This document shows positions 24,099 to 35,915 of a stretch of DNA of 64,000 nt, one piece after another. The translations under genes and the position numbers were made by a program. Position 1 is the first letter of the stretch, and each line of letters begins with the position of its first letter. The notes under the pieces are model-generated. The model was not told the DNA's origin and ran no database searches. It saw only the letters and a list, made by a program, of their open reading frames with translations. Source of the DNA: Chimonanthus salicifolius (Eukaryota; Streptophyta; Magnoliopsida; Laurales; Calycanthaceae); the NCBI GenBank assembly GCA_013350335.1, contig CM023539.1:12090302-12154301 (forward strand), read 5' to 3'.

Positions 24099-25668
24099 AT
24101 GGTGCGAAGTATACTGAATAGTAATTTCTTCCGAAGCGTTTTAGGCTGAGACAGTCTTGTCGAGTATTTATCTATTGAATAGGAGCCCTACAAAAGCTGT
24201 AAAAAATATGATGCCCGAAGAATCATGGAGTGGCAAAAAACCAAGTGTTGATCACTTGCGGAATTTTGGGTGCATAGCATATGCACATGTTCCAGATGAG
24301 AAGAGGAAAAATCTCGATGACAAAGGAGAAAAGTGTATTTTTATAGGGGTTAGTAAGCATTTAAAAGCCTATAAATTATATAATCCTGTCACCAAAAAGA
24401 TCGTCATCAGCTGAGATGTAATATTTGATGAAGAAAAGATGTGGACATGGGCTATTAATAATCCAGGGTAGCACATTCTAGTGAATTTTGATGGTGATGA
24501 TGAAGAAAATCATCCTCAACTATAGTTGGTGAACAACAACCACCACATTCTGAGTCCACGAGCTTCTCAAGCCCTCCTAAGATTATAATTGGTGCACCGC
24601 AATAACCAAATGCATCTCCCACATTCTTATCAAGTCCTTCATCCTATGAAGAAGAATCTGAACCAAGTTCATGGCCTCAACGCATCAAGAGGAGACTGGC
24701 ATGGATGCAAGATTATAAAGTAAGTGGAATTGATTCCTTCAGATGATCCACTAACACATTTTGCTCTATTTTCAGATTGTGATCCTATTGTATTTTAAAA
24801 TGCTGTCAAAGAACCAAAATGGCAGAAAGCTATGGATGAAGAGATCACAACCATTGAAAAACAACACTTGGGAATTGACAACACTTCCCCAAGGGCATAA
24901 GTCGATTGGTGTCAAGTGGCTCTTCAAAACAAAGCTAAATGTAGAAGGCAAAGTTTACAAAGCACGCCTAGTTTCAAAAGGCTATAAGCAAGAATTCGGC
25001 ATCGACTACAAAGTGGTTTTTGCTCCAGTTGTAAGGCATGATTCCATCCACTTGGTACTTGTATTGGCAGCACAAAACTCATGGCCCATCTTCCAATTGG
25101 ACCTGAAATCAGCATTCTTACATGTTGATTTGCAAGAACAAATTTATGTTGATCAACCTCCAGGATATGTGCAACAGGGGAATGAGAAGAAAGTATAAAA
25201 GTTATGAAAGGTTTTATATGGGCTAAAGCAAGCTCCCCGAGCCTGGTACAGTTGTATAGCTGCATATTTTTTAAAGTCAGACTTTGAAAAGTGCCCATAT
25301 GAGCATACATTATTTATAAAATCGGGAACTACAGGGCAACTACTTATTGTATGCTTATATGTGGATGCTTTGATTTACACGTGAAATGATAGTGCTATAT
25401 CTAATGATTTCAAATAATCGATGATGACTGAGTTCGACATGTCTGATCGTGGCATGATGTACTACTTCCTTGGCATCAAAGTAGTACAATCTTCTTTTGG
25501 TATCTTCATATCGTAGAAAAAATATGTTTGTGATGTTTTTAACATGTATCAAATGCAAAATTGCATTTCAGTGGGTACATCAGCGGAACTGGGTTTAAAG
25601 CTCATGAAAGATCTCGACGGAAAGAAAGTTGATAGCACTCTTTACAAGCAAATAGTGGGAAGTCTCAT
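24099..25668 (+). pseudogene. Copia C, integrase end and RT
   Basis: Continuation of copia C after the solo LTR. Around 24157-24414 is the integrase C-terminal part (IYLLNRSPTKAV, LRNFGCIAYAHVP, KAYKLYNPVTKKIV). From 24880 RT follows: VKWLFKTKLN, YKARLVSKGYKQEFGID, QLDLKSAFLHVDL, YGLKQAPRAWY. The catalytic box reads YVDA at 25358-25369, so the second essential aspartate is lost. Stops are scattered (about 24412, 25196, 25208, 25382). It ends at KQIVGSLM, where the chromovirus LTR interrupts it at 25669. It is inactive. The minus ORFs at 24924-25558 are shadows. Confidence 0.85.
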
Positions 25669-28176
25669 GTAATGACCCGTCCTGTAATTTCTAATTTTTG
25701 GAGACATTTTCGAAACTCCGAGTTGTTTTCGAGACCATGGTAGCAGTGAGGAGAGTGTAGGCCCGTGGTGGGCTCAGTTTACCTATTTTGGAGTTCCGTA
25801 ACTCGAAGGGCATTTTGGTAATTTTATAATTATTTCGTATTTATCATAAAAAATTGTTCAAAAGTCACACGTTTTCTCACCCGAAATCTTTCGGATTCTT
25901 TCTTCGATCCTTTTTTCTACTCTTCTGAAAAGATTTTGAAAAGCCAAAGAAAAGAAGAAGCTAAAACCCTAAACCCTAACCTTTATAAACCCTACCATTT
26001 CCGCAACACTGTAGCCGCTCACGCTATAGTGCCGCCGCCCCCCAAAACCGTGGCCCTCATCTTCTTCTTCTCGATCTCTCTCTTGGTAACTCTCTCCTCT
26101 CCCTCTCTCTCAGCTTCTTCTTCTTTCACCTTCTCGATCTCCTACCGAGCCACCTTCTTTTTTCCCTTCTGTTTCTCTCCCCGTTTCTCTGTTTTCCTTG
26201 CCTTCTTTTCCAGGATTTCTCTCGATTTTTCCCTGTGTTCCTTTTTCCTTCTTCGATTTTCCACGCCTTTACTCGATTTCCCCGTATTCCCCTTTTCCTT
26301 TCTTCGATTTCCATGCTTTTGCTCGGTTTACCTTGTTTTCCATTGTCCTTTTCTTCATTTTCTCTGCATTTACACAATTTTTTCACCTTTTCCCTCATTT
26401 TCCTCTTTTCTTGGATTTTCCTTGATTTTCTCCGATTTTTCCCTCCAACTTAGTTCAGTTACGGGGTTGCTCAGCCGAGTGCCAAGTTAACTCAGTCGGG
26501 ATTTTCTGAGTCAACCCAATCCTTGGGCTTGAGTGGCGACCCAACTACTCAGTCCATTGGCCCAGACCCGACCCGACCCAGACCTGGTCAGGCCCAGACT
26601 TGGTTCGGTGTAACCAGGCCCAGATCTTGTCCTGCCCAACCAGGCCTAAACTTGATCCAGGCCATGTTTGGCAGGCCTAGCTCTTCGGCCCAATCTACCT
26701 TGTCCCAGTTTTCAGACCCGACCTATTTTCAAAACCCGTTTTCATGCCTCGCCCGTTTTCAGACCCGGCCGACTTCGGCCCGTTTTGGGACCGGCCCAGT
26801 TTTAGTCCCGCTTTCTCCCCGGCCTCATTTTTAACCCATTTTGTCTTAATTACTCATCCATTCTTCCTTGTTTCAACAGATTGAACTCCCTTCAACCCAA
26901 CAAGCAACTTACTTGCTTTGGACTTTCGTCTCCACACACATGGTGAGGGACTTATCACTATTTTAGCATGCACTGCATATATTCAAGCCATTATTTTTGG
27001 ACGTAGAGTTACTTGAGTGTAACCCTCTTTTTGTTTAACCACTCGATAAGGGAAAACTGTTGAAATAAGTATGTGGCAGGGGGTCCGCTCGGGTGTACTT
27101 CTGTTATCTAAGTGCGTCGTAGAGAATTTTAATTAGACAATTTGATAATTGAATATATATCACTTGAAAACTGTTGATGATGTTTGGAGTGTCTGTTCAC
27201 TAAATGTTAATGAAATAGTGTTGAGTGTAGATATGCATGATTAAATAACTCATTGTATACTTTTGACTCGCATGATGAACTATGTTGTTGATTTTGAGTT
27301 GGTTATATAAGAGTATCCTCGTTGTTATACATGTTTGTGACCTCGTGTGCATGCATTGGAGAGACTATTCATATGTATACATGCTTATGATGATGTGATG
27401 AGTTGGTTGTCGGGAGGACTTCCCCGTTGTGCTCCGACGGTCAAGACCCCCACAGGGGATGCTTGTCTCCCTTTTGCATTCCGGTGGTCGAGGTGCCTAC
27501 CCTTGAGGTTGGCTTCCCCGTCATGCTCTGGTGGTCGAGACCCTCATAGGAGATGTGGGTATCTCCGTTGCATTCTGGTAGTTGTGGCAGTGGCATATTG
27601 TATGGTCTCCCGATTGTATCAATAGGAGGAACAGAGTTGTTAGGGGACCATTGTGAGTTATGAAGATGATATATTGGGTTTTGTTACTGGAAACATTAGT
27701 TAATAGGGTAGTTGAGTACCGTAGGCATGGATATTTATTCACTTATGATGTTCACTGCCCTTTACATATGTGATCTACAACTATATTGCTAATATATGGT
27801 ATGTTTTTATCCCTTAATTGGGCTGGTTTGCTCACCCCTTACCTTTCGGTGCCCCGATCGCAGAGGGGACAGGCGGGCCCCTTGAGTAAGTACCTGGAGA
27901 GGAGTAGTAGCGAATAGAAGTTTATGTTTATGTTATGTTTTAAATTTGAGAAATTTTAGCTGCATGGACTCAATATCACATGTTTGTTTGGATGAGTATA
28001 TAACCACTTTGATTATTTTACACTTGTGGTTCATTATATTTCCTAGTTCTAGTGGTTTGTTGAGCGGAAAGTAGTTACTCCGTTTAAAAAAAAAAATTAT
28101 TATATCCGATATCCGTCTTTTGTGATTTTTGAGGTATTTCGGAGATAATGAGCCCGTAACGGGACAGGGCATTACA
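25669..28176 (+). repeat. Tekay-like chromovirus 5' LTR
   Basis: 2508 bp LTR with ends TGTAATGACCCG and GGGCATTACA, inserted in copia C RT. The 3' partner starts at 33074. It contains a telomere-motif block and TATA-like sequence near 25963-25990, a long CT-rich leader (26040-26450) and the conserved chromovirus block GGGCTGGTTTGCTCACC at 27819. The CT-rich part gives spurious long ORFs on both strands (25936-26490 and others), which should not be read as genes. Confidence 0.9.
25963..25990 (+). promoter_or_regulatory. Telo-box and TATA-like element of LTR
   Basis: AAACCCTAAACCCTAACC is followed directly by TTTATAAA. The same arrangement is kept in the 3' LTR at about 33377-33402. Telomere-like boxes are known in many plant promoters; that this is the LTR promoter is inferred from position and conservation between the two LTRs. 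Confidence 0.5.
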
Positions 28177-28178
28177 GT

Positions 28179-28190
28179 TGGTATCAGAGC
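28179..28190 (+). other. Primer binding site, initiator tRNA-Met type
   Basis: TGGTATCAGAGC lies two bases after the LTR end. This matches the 3' end complement of plant initiator tRNA-Met, the usual primer for reverse transcription in this family. Confidence 0.9.
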
Positions 28191-28428
28191 GCGGGTCAAC
28201 TCTCGGACTGTGCATGGGTTAGAGATGGATGAGATGACAACTAGAGATTAGGTTCATCCCCAGTGTGATAGGGTAGATGGAACCGGGTTCTTGAGTAGTG
28301 CGTAGATATTCTAGGTTTGTGTAATATGCCTAGTACGCATCCCTTCAGATAGTATGTTTGAGATATGTACTATTTTGGATTTTCACTTGTTAAGGTGTCT
28401 GACCTTCGGTATCTTTATGAAACAGGCG

Positions 28429-29655
28429 ATGTCAAGATAGAACACCTGTTCAAATGGGGGAGGCCGTGGCAACGACAATGCCGGTGCGACTAGGGTTCGT
28501 CTAGCAGGGGAGGGACCAGTGGTTTAGGAAGGACTGGAGAGTTCGGCAGAGACGTCAACTTTGAGATCCAGACCTGCGCAGGAGCCCATCAACCAGGGAC
28601 AACTGATGAAGATGTTGACTAGGATGGTGACCAACCTTGAGAGAGCCATGGAGGGGACGGTAGAGAGGACAGTACATACCTTGTTGGAGTGGTAGGCAGC
28701 ATCTCCTCCGCCTCCGCCTCCACCTCCGTCCCCTCCGCCTCCACCACCACCTCCGCCGCCACCTCCACCTGGTGAGGCCTATCACAATATTAGAGAGATG
28801 GTTGCATTGAGGGAGTTTAAGAGCCATTACGCTCGTGTGTTCAGAGGAGGGCCTGACCCAATCGCAACAGAGGACTGGATCGATGAGACCAGCAATCTCC
28901 TAGATACGCTCGGCGTCAGGGAGGGAGACCTACGAGTGACCTTGGCCGCACATCACCTCACAGGAGAGGCAACCCGTTGGTGGACCCAGGAGCCCCTCCG
29001 AGCCACAGCCTTGAGGGATTGGGACATCTTTCGCCAAGTGTTTATGGCTAAGTATTTCCCATCAATAGTCAAGGAAGCCAAGAGCATTGAGTTCGCCAAC
29101 CTAATATAAGGTGACGACATAGTTATTCAGTATGAGGGCAAGTTCTCTGAGTGTCGCTTCGCACCAGAGATGATTGTGACTGATCTGTTGAAAGCACGCC
29201 GTTTTGAGCTAGGCCTTCATCCAGTGGTCGCTCATGTGGTGGTTACTGCGAGGAGCACTACCTATGCTGAAGTGGTGTAGAGGGCGATCTTGGCAGAGAG
29301 CACCTCCCTTTGGAGCAGTGGGATGGTTTATCAGCCAACATCAATTTTTGCCCCCAGACAGAGTAGAGGTTTTGATAAGAAGAGGAAGGGGCCACCCATC
29401 CACTCGAGTCAGAGGTTACCTTTAGGACCACCTTAGCTGGTTCAAACTGTGCTAGTGTCAGGTGGCCAACTCGGAATGTATGTGTGCTTCCACTGTCAAT
29501 AGGCATGCCACACCAGAAGGGATTGTCCTCAGCTTCAGGGATAATTCATGGCTATGCTCGGGGCCTTCAGTGCTACAATTGTGGTGGGGCAGGGCATTTC
29601 GCCAGAGAATGTCCTCAGGGCAGAGGTCAGGCCGTAGCGGTGGTACCCCAGTGAG
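28429..29655 (+). pseudogene. Chromovirus gag
   Basis: Likely start ATG at 28429 (MSR, then a stop). A proline-rich run encoded by CCTCCG/CCACCT repeats (28690-28770) precedes the gag domain. The best open piece, 28798-29109, contains FRGGPDPIATEDWIDE, GEATRWW and FMAKYFP, the retrotransposon gag core. Two CCHC zinc knuckles follow: one broken by a stop near 29482-29523, and CYNCGGAGHFARECP at about 29571-29615. Stops near 28438, 29107, 29278, 29427 and 29500 and frame changes break it. Gag would have formed the particle that packages the RNA. Confidence 0.8.
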
Positions 29656-29660
29656 CGATC

Positions 29661-30115
29661 ATGCCAGCCCCCACCCATGTGCAGGTGACACTTGGCTCCC
29701 CTACAGGTCAAGGTGTAGCACCTCCTCAGAGAGGTAGAGGTCGTGACAGACCCGAACCAGTGACCCGTGGTAGAGCTTACGCCATCACCCAGTATACAGA
29801 GGAGTACGCACCACCGACAACGATGCAGGGTACATTAGTCCTTCAGGGTACGTGGTGTAGAGTTTTATTTGATTCTGGTGCTTCACACTCCTTTATTACA
29901 TTGAGTTTTGATGTTAGTTATGGTTTAGTGGTAGAGCTGACAAGGATCCCTATTTCTGTCAGTTCACCATTCGAGGTGACGGAAGTCGCAGATCAGATTT
30001 GTCGGTCGTGTGCTTTGACCATTGGAAGTGTAGTGTTGGAGTTTGATCTGTGGGTTTTAGAGATGTTAGGTTTTGACGTCATCTTGGAGATGGACTGGTT
30101 GTCCTTCCATTAGGT
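29661..30115 (+). pseudogene. Chromovirus aspartic protease
   Basis: Open for about 150 codons. The retropepsin active site VLFDSGASHSFI lies at about 29862-29897 and the second conserved block FDVILEMDWL near 30075-30105, where family members usually have GMDWL. The frame stops at 30111. It would have cut the Gag-Pol polyprotein. It lies between gag and RT in the usual gypsy order. Confidence 0.75.
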
Positions 30116-30343
30116 CACCTTGGATGTTATCATAGACGAGTAGCAGGTCGTACGCTCACAGGTGATGTGTTCGTTGAGAAGTTTAGCCCGACCTTCAGTT
30201 TGAAAGTGGAGGAGTTGTGTAGTTTGGTAGTGAGTTTGAGTAGGGAAGGTTCGAGGCTAGCTGGTGTCGAGATGTCTTGTGTGGTTCTACAGTTTTTGGA
30301 CGTTTTTCCAAAGACGCTCCCTGGATTACCACCACGCTGAGAG

Positions 30344-31640
30344 GTGGAGTTAGTTATTGACCTGCTACCCGATACGTCACCTATCACTATCACTCCCTAT
30401 CGGATGGCACCGGCAGAGACTTTGGATTTGGAGAGACAGCTCAGGGAGTTAGAGACCCTTGGCTTCATTTGGTATAACACTTCATCTTTGGGTGCATCAG
30501 TGTTGTTTGCCAAGAAAAAATATGGCTCCATGAAATTGTGCATCGACTATCGGCAGTTGAACAAAGTTACAGTGAAGAACAAGTATCCCTTGCCAAGAAT
30601 CGATGATCTGTTTGACTAGTTGAGAGGGTCTAAGTGTTTCTCCAAGATAGACCTTCGTTCATGTTACCATCAAGTGAGGGTGCGGGAGTGTGATATTGAG
30701 AAAACCGTTTTACGCACTCGTTTTAGACTCTTTGAATTTGTGGTGTGCCTTTTGGGGTGACTAATGCCCCTGCGACGTTCATGGCCTTAATGAACATGAT
30801 TTTCAGGCCGTATCTGGATAGGTTTGTAGTGGTGTTCAACGACGACATTTTGATATATTCAACATCGGAGGAGGACCATGAGCAACATCTGAAGACAGTA
30901 CTTCGAGTCTTGAGGGATCACAGGTTTTATGCGAAATACAACAAGTGTGAGTTTTGGTTGCCAGAGGTTCAGTTTCTTGGACACATGGTGTCAGCTGATG
31001 GTGTGGCCATGGATCCAGCTAAAGTTGAGGTTGTTCTGAGTTGGGAGCGACCACAAAGTGTGACTGAAATCCGCAGCGTTTTGGGTCTTGCGGGCTACTA
31101 CTGGCAGTTTATCAAAGATTTCTCCAAGATCGCTACACCTATGACAAGGTTGACCCGCAAGGATGTGCAATTCATCTAGGATGAAGCTTGTGAGATAGCC
31201 TTCCGAAGATTGAAGGAGAGTTTGACTCTGCTCCAGTGTTGATAGTACTAGAGAGGTCGTTGCTATGCACTCTACTGTGATGCTTGTGGTGATGGTTTGG
31301 GCTGTGTTTTGATGCAGGATGGAAAGGTGGTAGCTTATGGTTCAAGACAGTTTAAGATCCATGAACAGAATCATCCTACTCATGATTTGGAGTTAGCGGC
31401 TGTAGTTTTTGCGCTTAAGGTTTGGAGACATTACTTATATGGGGAGAGGTTCGAGGTTTTCTCAAATCACTATAGCCTAAAGTATCTGTTCACACAGAAG
31501 GAGCTGAATATGAGACAAAGACAGTTGATAGAATACTTTGGTGACTATTAAGTTTGATCGGTGAATACAGAGCATCTAGACTTTGCGGCGTGGTTGTTCA
31601 GCCATGGATTTATGATAGCAGACAGATGAGAGATGCACCG
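30344..31640 (+). pseudogene. Chromovirus RT and RNase H
   Basis: RT pieces read [65 protein letters not shown] and the catalytic box FNDDIL (30835-30852). The two aspartates are kept, with N at the variable position. [16 protein letters not shown] and the connection domain follow. RNase H includes [32 protein letters not shown] and [17 protein letters not shown] (31297-31551). Stops near 30617, 30758 (other frame), 31178 and 31549 and a frameshift near 30740 inactivate it. The integrase downstream of RNase H shows gypsy (Ty3) rather than copia order. Confidence 0.85.
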
Positions 31641-31642
31641 CA

Positions 31643-33039
31643 TTGAGGAATGTTGTGGCCAATGGCAATGGACCTTTTGGATGGACCACTAGACAAGATG
31701 GTGGTTTCACCTTTCAGGACAGGCTTTTTGTAGCCCTATCTGGGCAGAGTCGCGAGGAGGTATTACAACACTTTCACCACTCCAGATTCGCCGTGCATCT
31801 GGGTCGTACAAAGATGTATCACGACTTGCATCAACAATTCTGGTGGAGGAGTATGAAGAGCAGTAGCCGAGTTTGTGACCCAATGTTTGACTTGTTAGCA
31901 AGTCAAAGTAGGAGACTTGAGACCCGCTGGCAAGTTGCAGCCTCTCTTGGTCCTCGATTGGAAGTGGGACCACATTATTATGGACTTCGTGACTGGTTTA
32001 CCGAAGTCTTCTCGGATATGTGATGCAGTGCGGGTCATAGTGGATCGATTGCCTAAGTCGGCCCGTTTTATTGGTATAAAGACAACTGATTCTCTCGAGA
32101 CTTTGAATCAGATATATTTGACTGACATTGTCAGACTACATGGTGTGACTAAGTCAATTGTTTTAGACTAGGACCCGAGGTTTTTCTCTCGATTCTGGTA
32201 GTGCTTGCAGAAAGAGTTGGGCAGACAGTTACGTTTTAGTATAGCTTTCCACCTCCAGACAGATGGCCAGTCAGAGTGGACCATTCAGATCTTGGAGGAT
32301 ATGCTCCGAGCTTGTGTTTTGGACTATGACGGTGGGTCGGAAAGCCATTTATATTTGGTTGAGTTTGTTTACAACAACAACTATCAGTACAGTATCAAGA
32401 TGGCACCACATGAGGCCTTGTATGGCAGGCCGTGCAGATCACCCTTGTGTTGGGCAGAGACCAGTAGTACAATGATGTTAGGACCAAAGATGATTAGGAA
32501 GACTACTGAGCAGGTGAGATAGATCAAACAGAGGTTATTGACTGCCCAGAGTCGGTAGAAGAGTTACGCCGATCGTTGGAGGAGGCGCTTGAGTTTGGTG
32601 TTGGAGACCGCGTCTTCCTAGGGTTTCGCCCCGTCATGGGATTCAGAGGTTTGGAAGGTGAGGGAAGCTGTCGCCCTCGTTATGTTGGTCCATTTGAGGT
32701 GCTAGAGAGGATCGGGGAAGTGGCTTATAGACTTGCACTTCCTCCGAGTCTTGCCCGAGTGCACAACGTCTTCCATATTTCAAGCTTCGGAAGTATCATT
32801 AAGATCCTTCTCATGTGATTAACTTAGAAGATGTGGAAATCAATGAGGATGTTACCTACGAGGAAGGGCCAGTGCGGATCGAGGGTTCTAGAGAGCAAAG
32901 GCTTCGTGGCAAGACCATTTGCTTGATTCTAGTGGTTTGGCGGTGCAAAGGCATGGAGACACCTATTAAGGAAAATGAGGCAATGATGCGGAAACAATTT
33001 CTAGCCTTATTGGAGACTAGAGGTATGAGTTTAGTTTGA
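31643..33039 (+). pseudogene. Chromovirus integrase with chromodomain tail
   Basis: The zinc-binding H/C region is at 31770-31910 (HHSRFAVHLGRTKMYHDL, then QCLTCQ in a shifted frame). The core reads WDHIIMDFVTGLPKS, then FHLQTDGQSEWTIQ and YNNNYQYSIKMAPHEALYGR. The C-terminal part has [23 protein letters not shown] and VHNVFHIS. The tail at about 32880-32960 reads REQRLRGKTICLILVVW, the CR-type chromodomain seen in Tekay/Del chromoviruses. In such elements this tail is thought to guide integration to heterochromatin. Several stops (about 32168, 32200, 32519, 32558) and frame shifts make it non-functional. Confidence 0.8.
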
Positions 33040-33073
33040 AATTCGTTTCGAATTTCTTTAAAGGGGGCAGTGT

Positions 33074-35117
33074 TGTAATGACCCATCCCAAAATTTCTAA
33101 TTTTCGGAGAGATTTTCGGATCTCCAAGTTGTTTTTGGGACCATGGTAGCAATGAGGAGAGTGTGGGCGCCATGGTGGGCTTAGTTTGCCTGTTTTCGAG
33201 TTCGGGAGCTCAAAGGGCATTTTGGTAATTTTATAATTATTGCGTATTTGTCATGAAAACTTGTTCAAAAGTCACACGTTTTCTCGCCTGAGATCTTTCG
33301 GATTCTTTTTTTGATATTTTTTTTTCTACTCTTCTGAAAAAAATTTGAAAAGCCAAAAAAAACAAAAAAAGAGCTGAAACCCTAAACCCTAACCCTTATA
33401 AACCCTACCAATTCTGCGACACTGTAGCCGCCCACGCTACAGTACCGTTGCGCCCCAAGCCGTGACCCTTGTCCTCTTCTTCTCGATCTCTCTCTTGATA
33501 ATTGTCTCCTCCTATCTCCTCTTCCTCTTTCTCAATTTTTTTCTTCTTTCTCCTTCTCGATCTCCGATCGAGCCACCTTTGATTTTCCCTTTTCTTTCTC
33601 TCCCTTTCTCTCGGTTTTCCTTGCCTTTTTTTCCAAGATTTCTCTCGATTCTCCCCTATTTTCCCTTTTTCCTTCTTCGATTTTCCACACCATTAGTCGG
33701 TTTTCCCGTATTTCCCTTTTCCTTTCTTCGATTTCCATGCTTTTGCTCAGTTTTCCTTGTTTTTCATTTTCATTTTCTCTGCATTTACACGATTTGTACT
33801 CATTTTCCCTCATTTTCCCCTTTTCCTGGATTTTCCTTGATTGTCTCCCATTTTTTCTTCCAACTCAGTTGAGTTACTGGGTCGCTCAGTCGAGTGCCGA
33901 GTCAACTTAGTCAAGATCTTCTGAGTCAACCCAATCCTTGGGCTTGAGTGGCGACCTAACCAGGGGTCAAAAAGCCGATATTTGATCTCGGCTGAGATTT
34001 TTCTCTCATTTTTTTTTAAAAATCTCGATGGTTTGTTTATTTGTGAAAAAATTCATTTAAAAAAAAGTTGTTGTTTTTTAAAAAAATTTAAAAATATAAA
34101 TATCAGCCGATTTCTAGGCTGATATTCGCCCGTATTGGATGAAAATCGGTCTAGATATAGACCGGGCCCACGCCTATATTTGGTTTTTTTTTAAATAAAA
34201 AATAAAAATCTACCTTATCGGCCAAATTTTTTATCTCTGGCCGATACTATGTGTATCGGCCGAGATATCTCGGTTGTGGAAATCGCGAGATATCTCGGTC
34301 GATACGCACCGTATCGGCCGAGATTTCGACCCTTGGACCCAACTACTCAGCCCATTGGCCCAGACTTGGTCTGGCCCAACCAGGGCCAGACCTAGTCCAG
34401 CCCAAACATGCCCATACCTGGTCCAGCCCAACCAAGGCCTAGACCTGGTCCGGCCCACGTCTAGTAGGCCCAACTCTTTGGCCAAATCCACCTTGTCCCA
34501 GTATTCCTACCCGGCCCTTTTTCAAAGCCTGATTTCAAGCCGGGCCCATTTTCAAAGCCCGTTTTTAGACGAGGCCCAGGTCAGCCCGTTTTGGGCCCGC
34601 TTTCTCTCCGGCCTCATTTTTAACACGTTTTGTCTTAATTACTCATCTGTTCTTCCTTGTTTCAACAGATTGAACTCCCTTCAACCCAACAAGCCACTTA
34701 CTCGCTTTGGACTTTCGACTCCACACACACGGTGAGGGGACTTATCACTATTTTAGCATGCACTGCATATATTCAAGCCGTTATTTTTGGACGTAGAGTC
34801 ACCCGAGTGTAACCCTCTATTTGTTTAGCCACTCGGTAAGGGAAAACTGTTGAAATAAGTATGTGGCTGGGGGTCCGCTCGGGTGTACTTCTATTATCTA
34901 TGTGCGTTGTAGAGAATTTTAATTAGACAACCTAATAATTGAATATACATCACTTGAAAACTGTTGATGATGTTTGGAGTGTCTGTTCACAAAATGTTAA
35001 TGAAATCGTGTTGAGTGTAAATGTGCGTGATTAAGTAACTCATTGTATACTTCTGATTCGCATGATGAACTATGTTGTTGATTTTGGGTAGGTTGTATAA
35101 GAGTATCCTCGTTGTTA
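33074..35117 (+). repeat. Chromovirus 3' LTR, truncated
   Basis: Preceded by the polypurine tract AAAGGGGGCAG (33060-33070). It starts TGTAATGACCC and follows the 5' LTR closely, but carries a 375 bp MITE (33961-34335) that the 5' LTR lacks. It stops at 35117, at the position matching 27327 in the 5' LTR, so about 850 bp of the LTR is missing. Copia C RNase H sequence follows with no spacer. Because this end is deleted, no target duplication of the chromovirus can be read. Confidence 0.9.
33961..34335. mobile_element. hAT-type MITE, 375 bp
   Basis: Present in the 3' LTR and absent from the 5' LTR. Ends are CAGGGGTCAAAA and, inverted, CAAGGGTCGAAA. It is flanked by GACCTAAC (33953-33960) and GACCCAAC (34336-34343), an 8-base duplication with one mismatch; the empty site in the 5' LTR reads GACCCAAC. 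Eight-base duplications and CAGGG-type ends fit the hAT superfamily. The interior has palindromes around TATCGGCCGATA-like words and no coding sequence, so it must depend on a transposase from elsewhere. Confidence 0.85.
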
Positions 35118-35460
35118 CCAAAAGAATCCTCCGGTACTTGAAAGGTACGACTGATTTTGGCTTATTTTACAAGAAGGGAGAACAATCTGGTCTATTTGGC
35201 TTCACGGATAGCGATTATGCTGGTGATCCAGATGATAGAAAATGCACTTCAGGTTATGTTTTTATGTTGGGCTCGGGTGCGATATCTTGGTCATCGAAAA
35301 AGCAACAAATTGTCACTCTGTCAACCACTGAAGTAGAGTATGTTGCTGCTACTTCATGTGTCTGCCAAGCTATCTGGTTAAGTAGACTACTTGTAGGAGT
35401 GACGATCAAGTTGTTGATATACTAACAAAACCTCTCAAACTGTCTATTTGTGAAGCTGTG
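35118..35460 (+). pseudogene. Copia C RNase H and C-terminus
   Basis: Reads KRILRYLKGTTDFGLFYKK, FTDSDYAGDPDDRKCTSGY, GAISWSSKKQQIVTLSTTEVEYVAA and QAIWLSRLL, the copia RNase H domain with its acidic residues. A frameshift near 35400 leads into VDILTKPLK, the conserved pol C-terminus. It belongs to the same element as 24099-25668, but about 30 residues between VGSLM and KRILRY are missing, lost together with the end of the chromovirus LTR. Confidence 0.85.
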
Positions 35461-35624
35461 GGGATTACTTGGTCTATGCTTGATAGAGAATCAAGTTTGA
35501 GGGAGAGTGCTACAAGGCTACATGGCACCACATTTGCTGAGAGGGACGTACTGCGGGAGGGGTTGGGCCAGTGATGTACCTTTCTAAGCTGAATGTTAGC
35601 ATGAACATTCAGTTTAAGGGGGGG

Positions 35625-35915
35625 TGTTAAAGTTTAGATTAAGTTTGACTAAGTTTAAGGCTGACTACGTGTTTAGGACTGTTATTAGATGACCTAGTCC
35701 TTAGGAGAATTGTTATTAACATCTCCTTTAGATGACCTAGTCCTTAGGAGACTTGTTAGTAACAGCTCCTACTTTGTAGTCTCTAAGTTGTTAAATTAAC
35801 GACCCTTTGCGGATTGTTAGTCGTGTAAATGATCTATTTAAAGAGCTGTATACACTAAATAAAATAGTCTTTCAATCTAAGTTTTCTTATTCTTGTTCTC
35901 CATCTTAAGTTAACA
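35625..35915 (+). repeat. Copia C 3' LTR
   Basis: Follows the polypurine tract TTTAAGGGGGGG. Ends are TGTTAAAG and GTTAACA (291 bp). It contains a repeated word, 'GATGACCTAGTCCTTAGGAG', at about 35689 and 35733. TATTTAAAG near 35838 is TATA-like. No second copy was found upstream of 19470. Confidence 0.8.

Noticed and set aside
25936..26490. 184-codon plus-strand ORF, with overlapping ORFs on both strands, and the similar set at 33462-33872
   Set aside because: It lies in the CT-rich leader of the chromovirus LTR. Composition alone keeps several frames open on both strands, and both LTRs show it without codon-like conservation.
28555..28827. 90-codon minus-strand ORF rich in Arg and Trp
   Set aside because: It is the antisense of the proline-codon repeat in gag.
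35072..35425. 117-codon ORF as a novel gene
   Set aside because: It starts by chance in the chromovirus LTR and continues into copia RNase H across the deletion joint.
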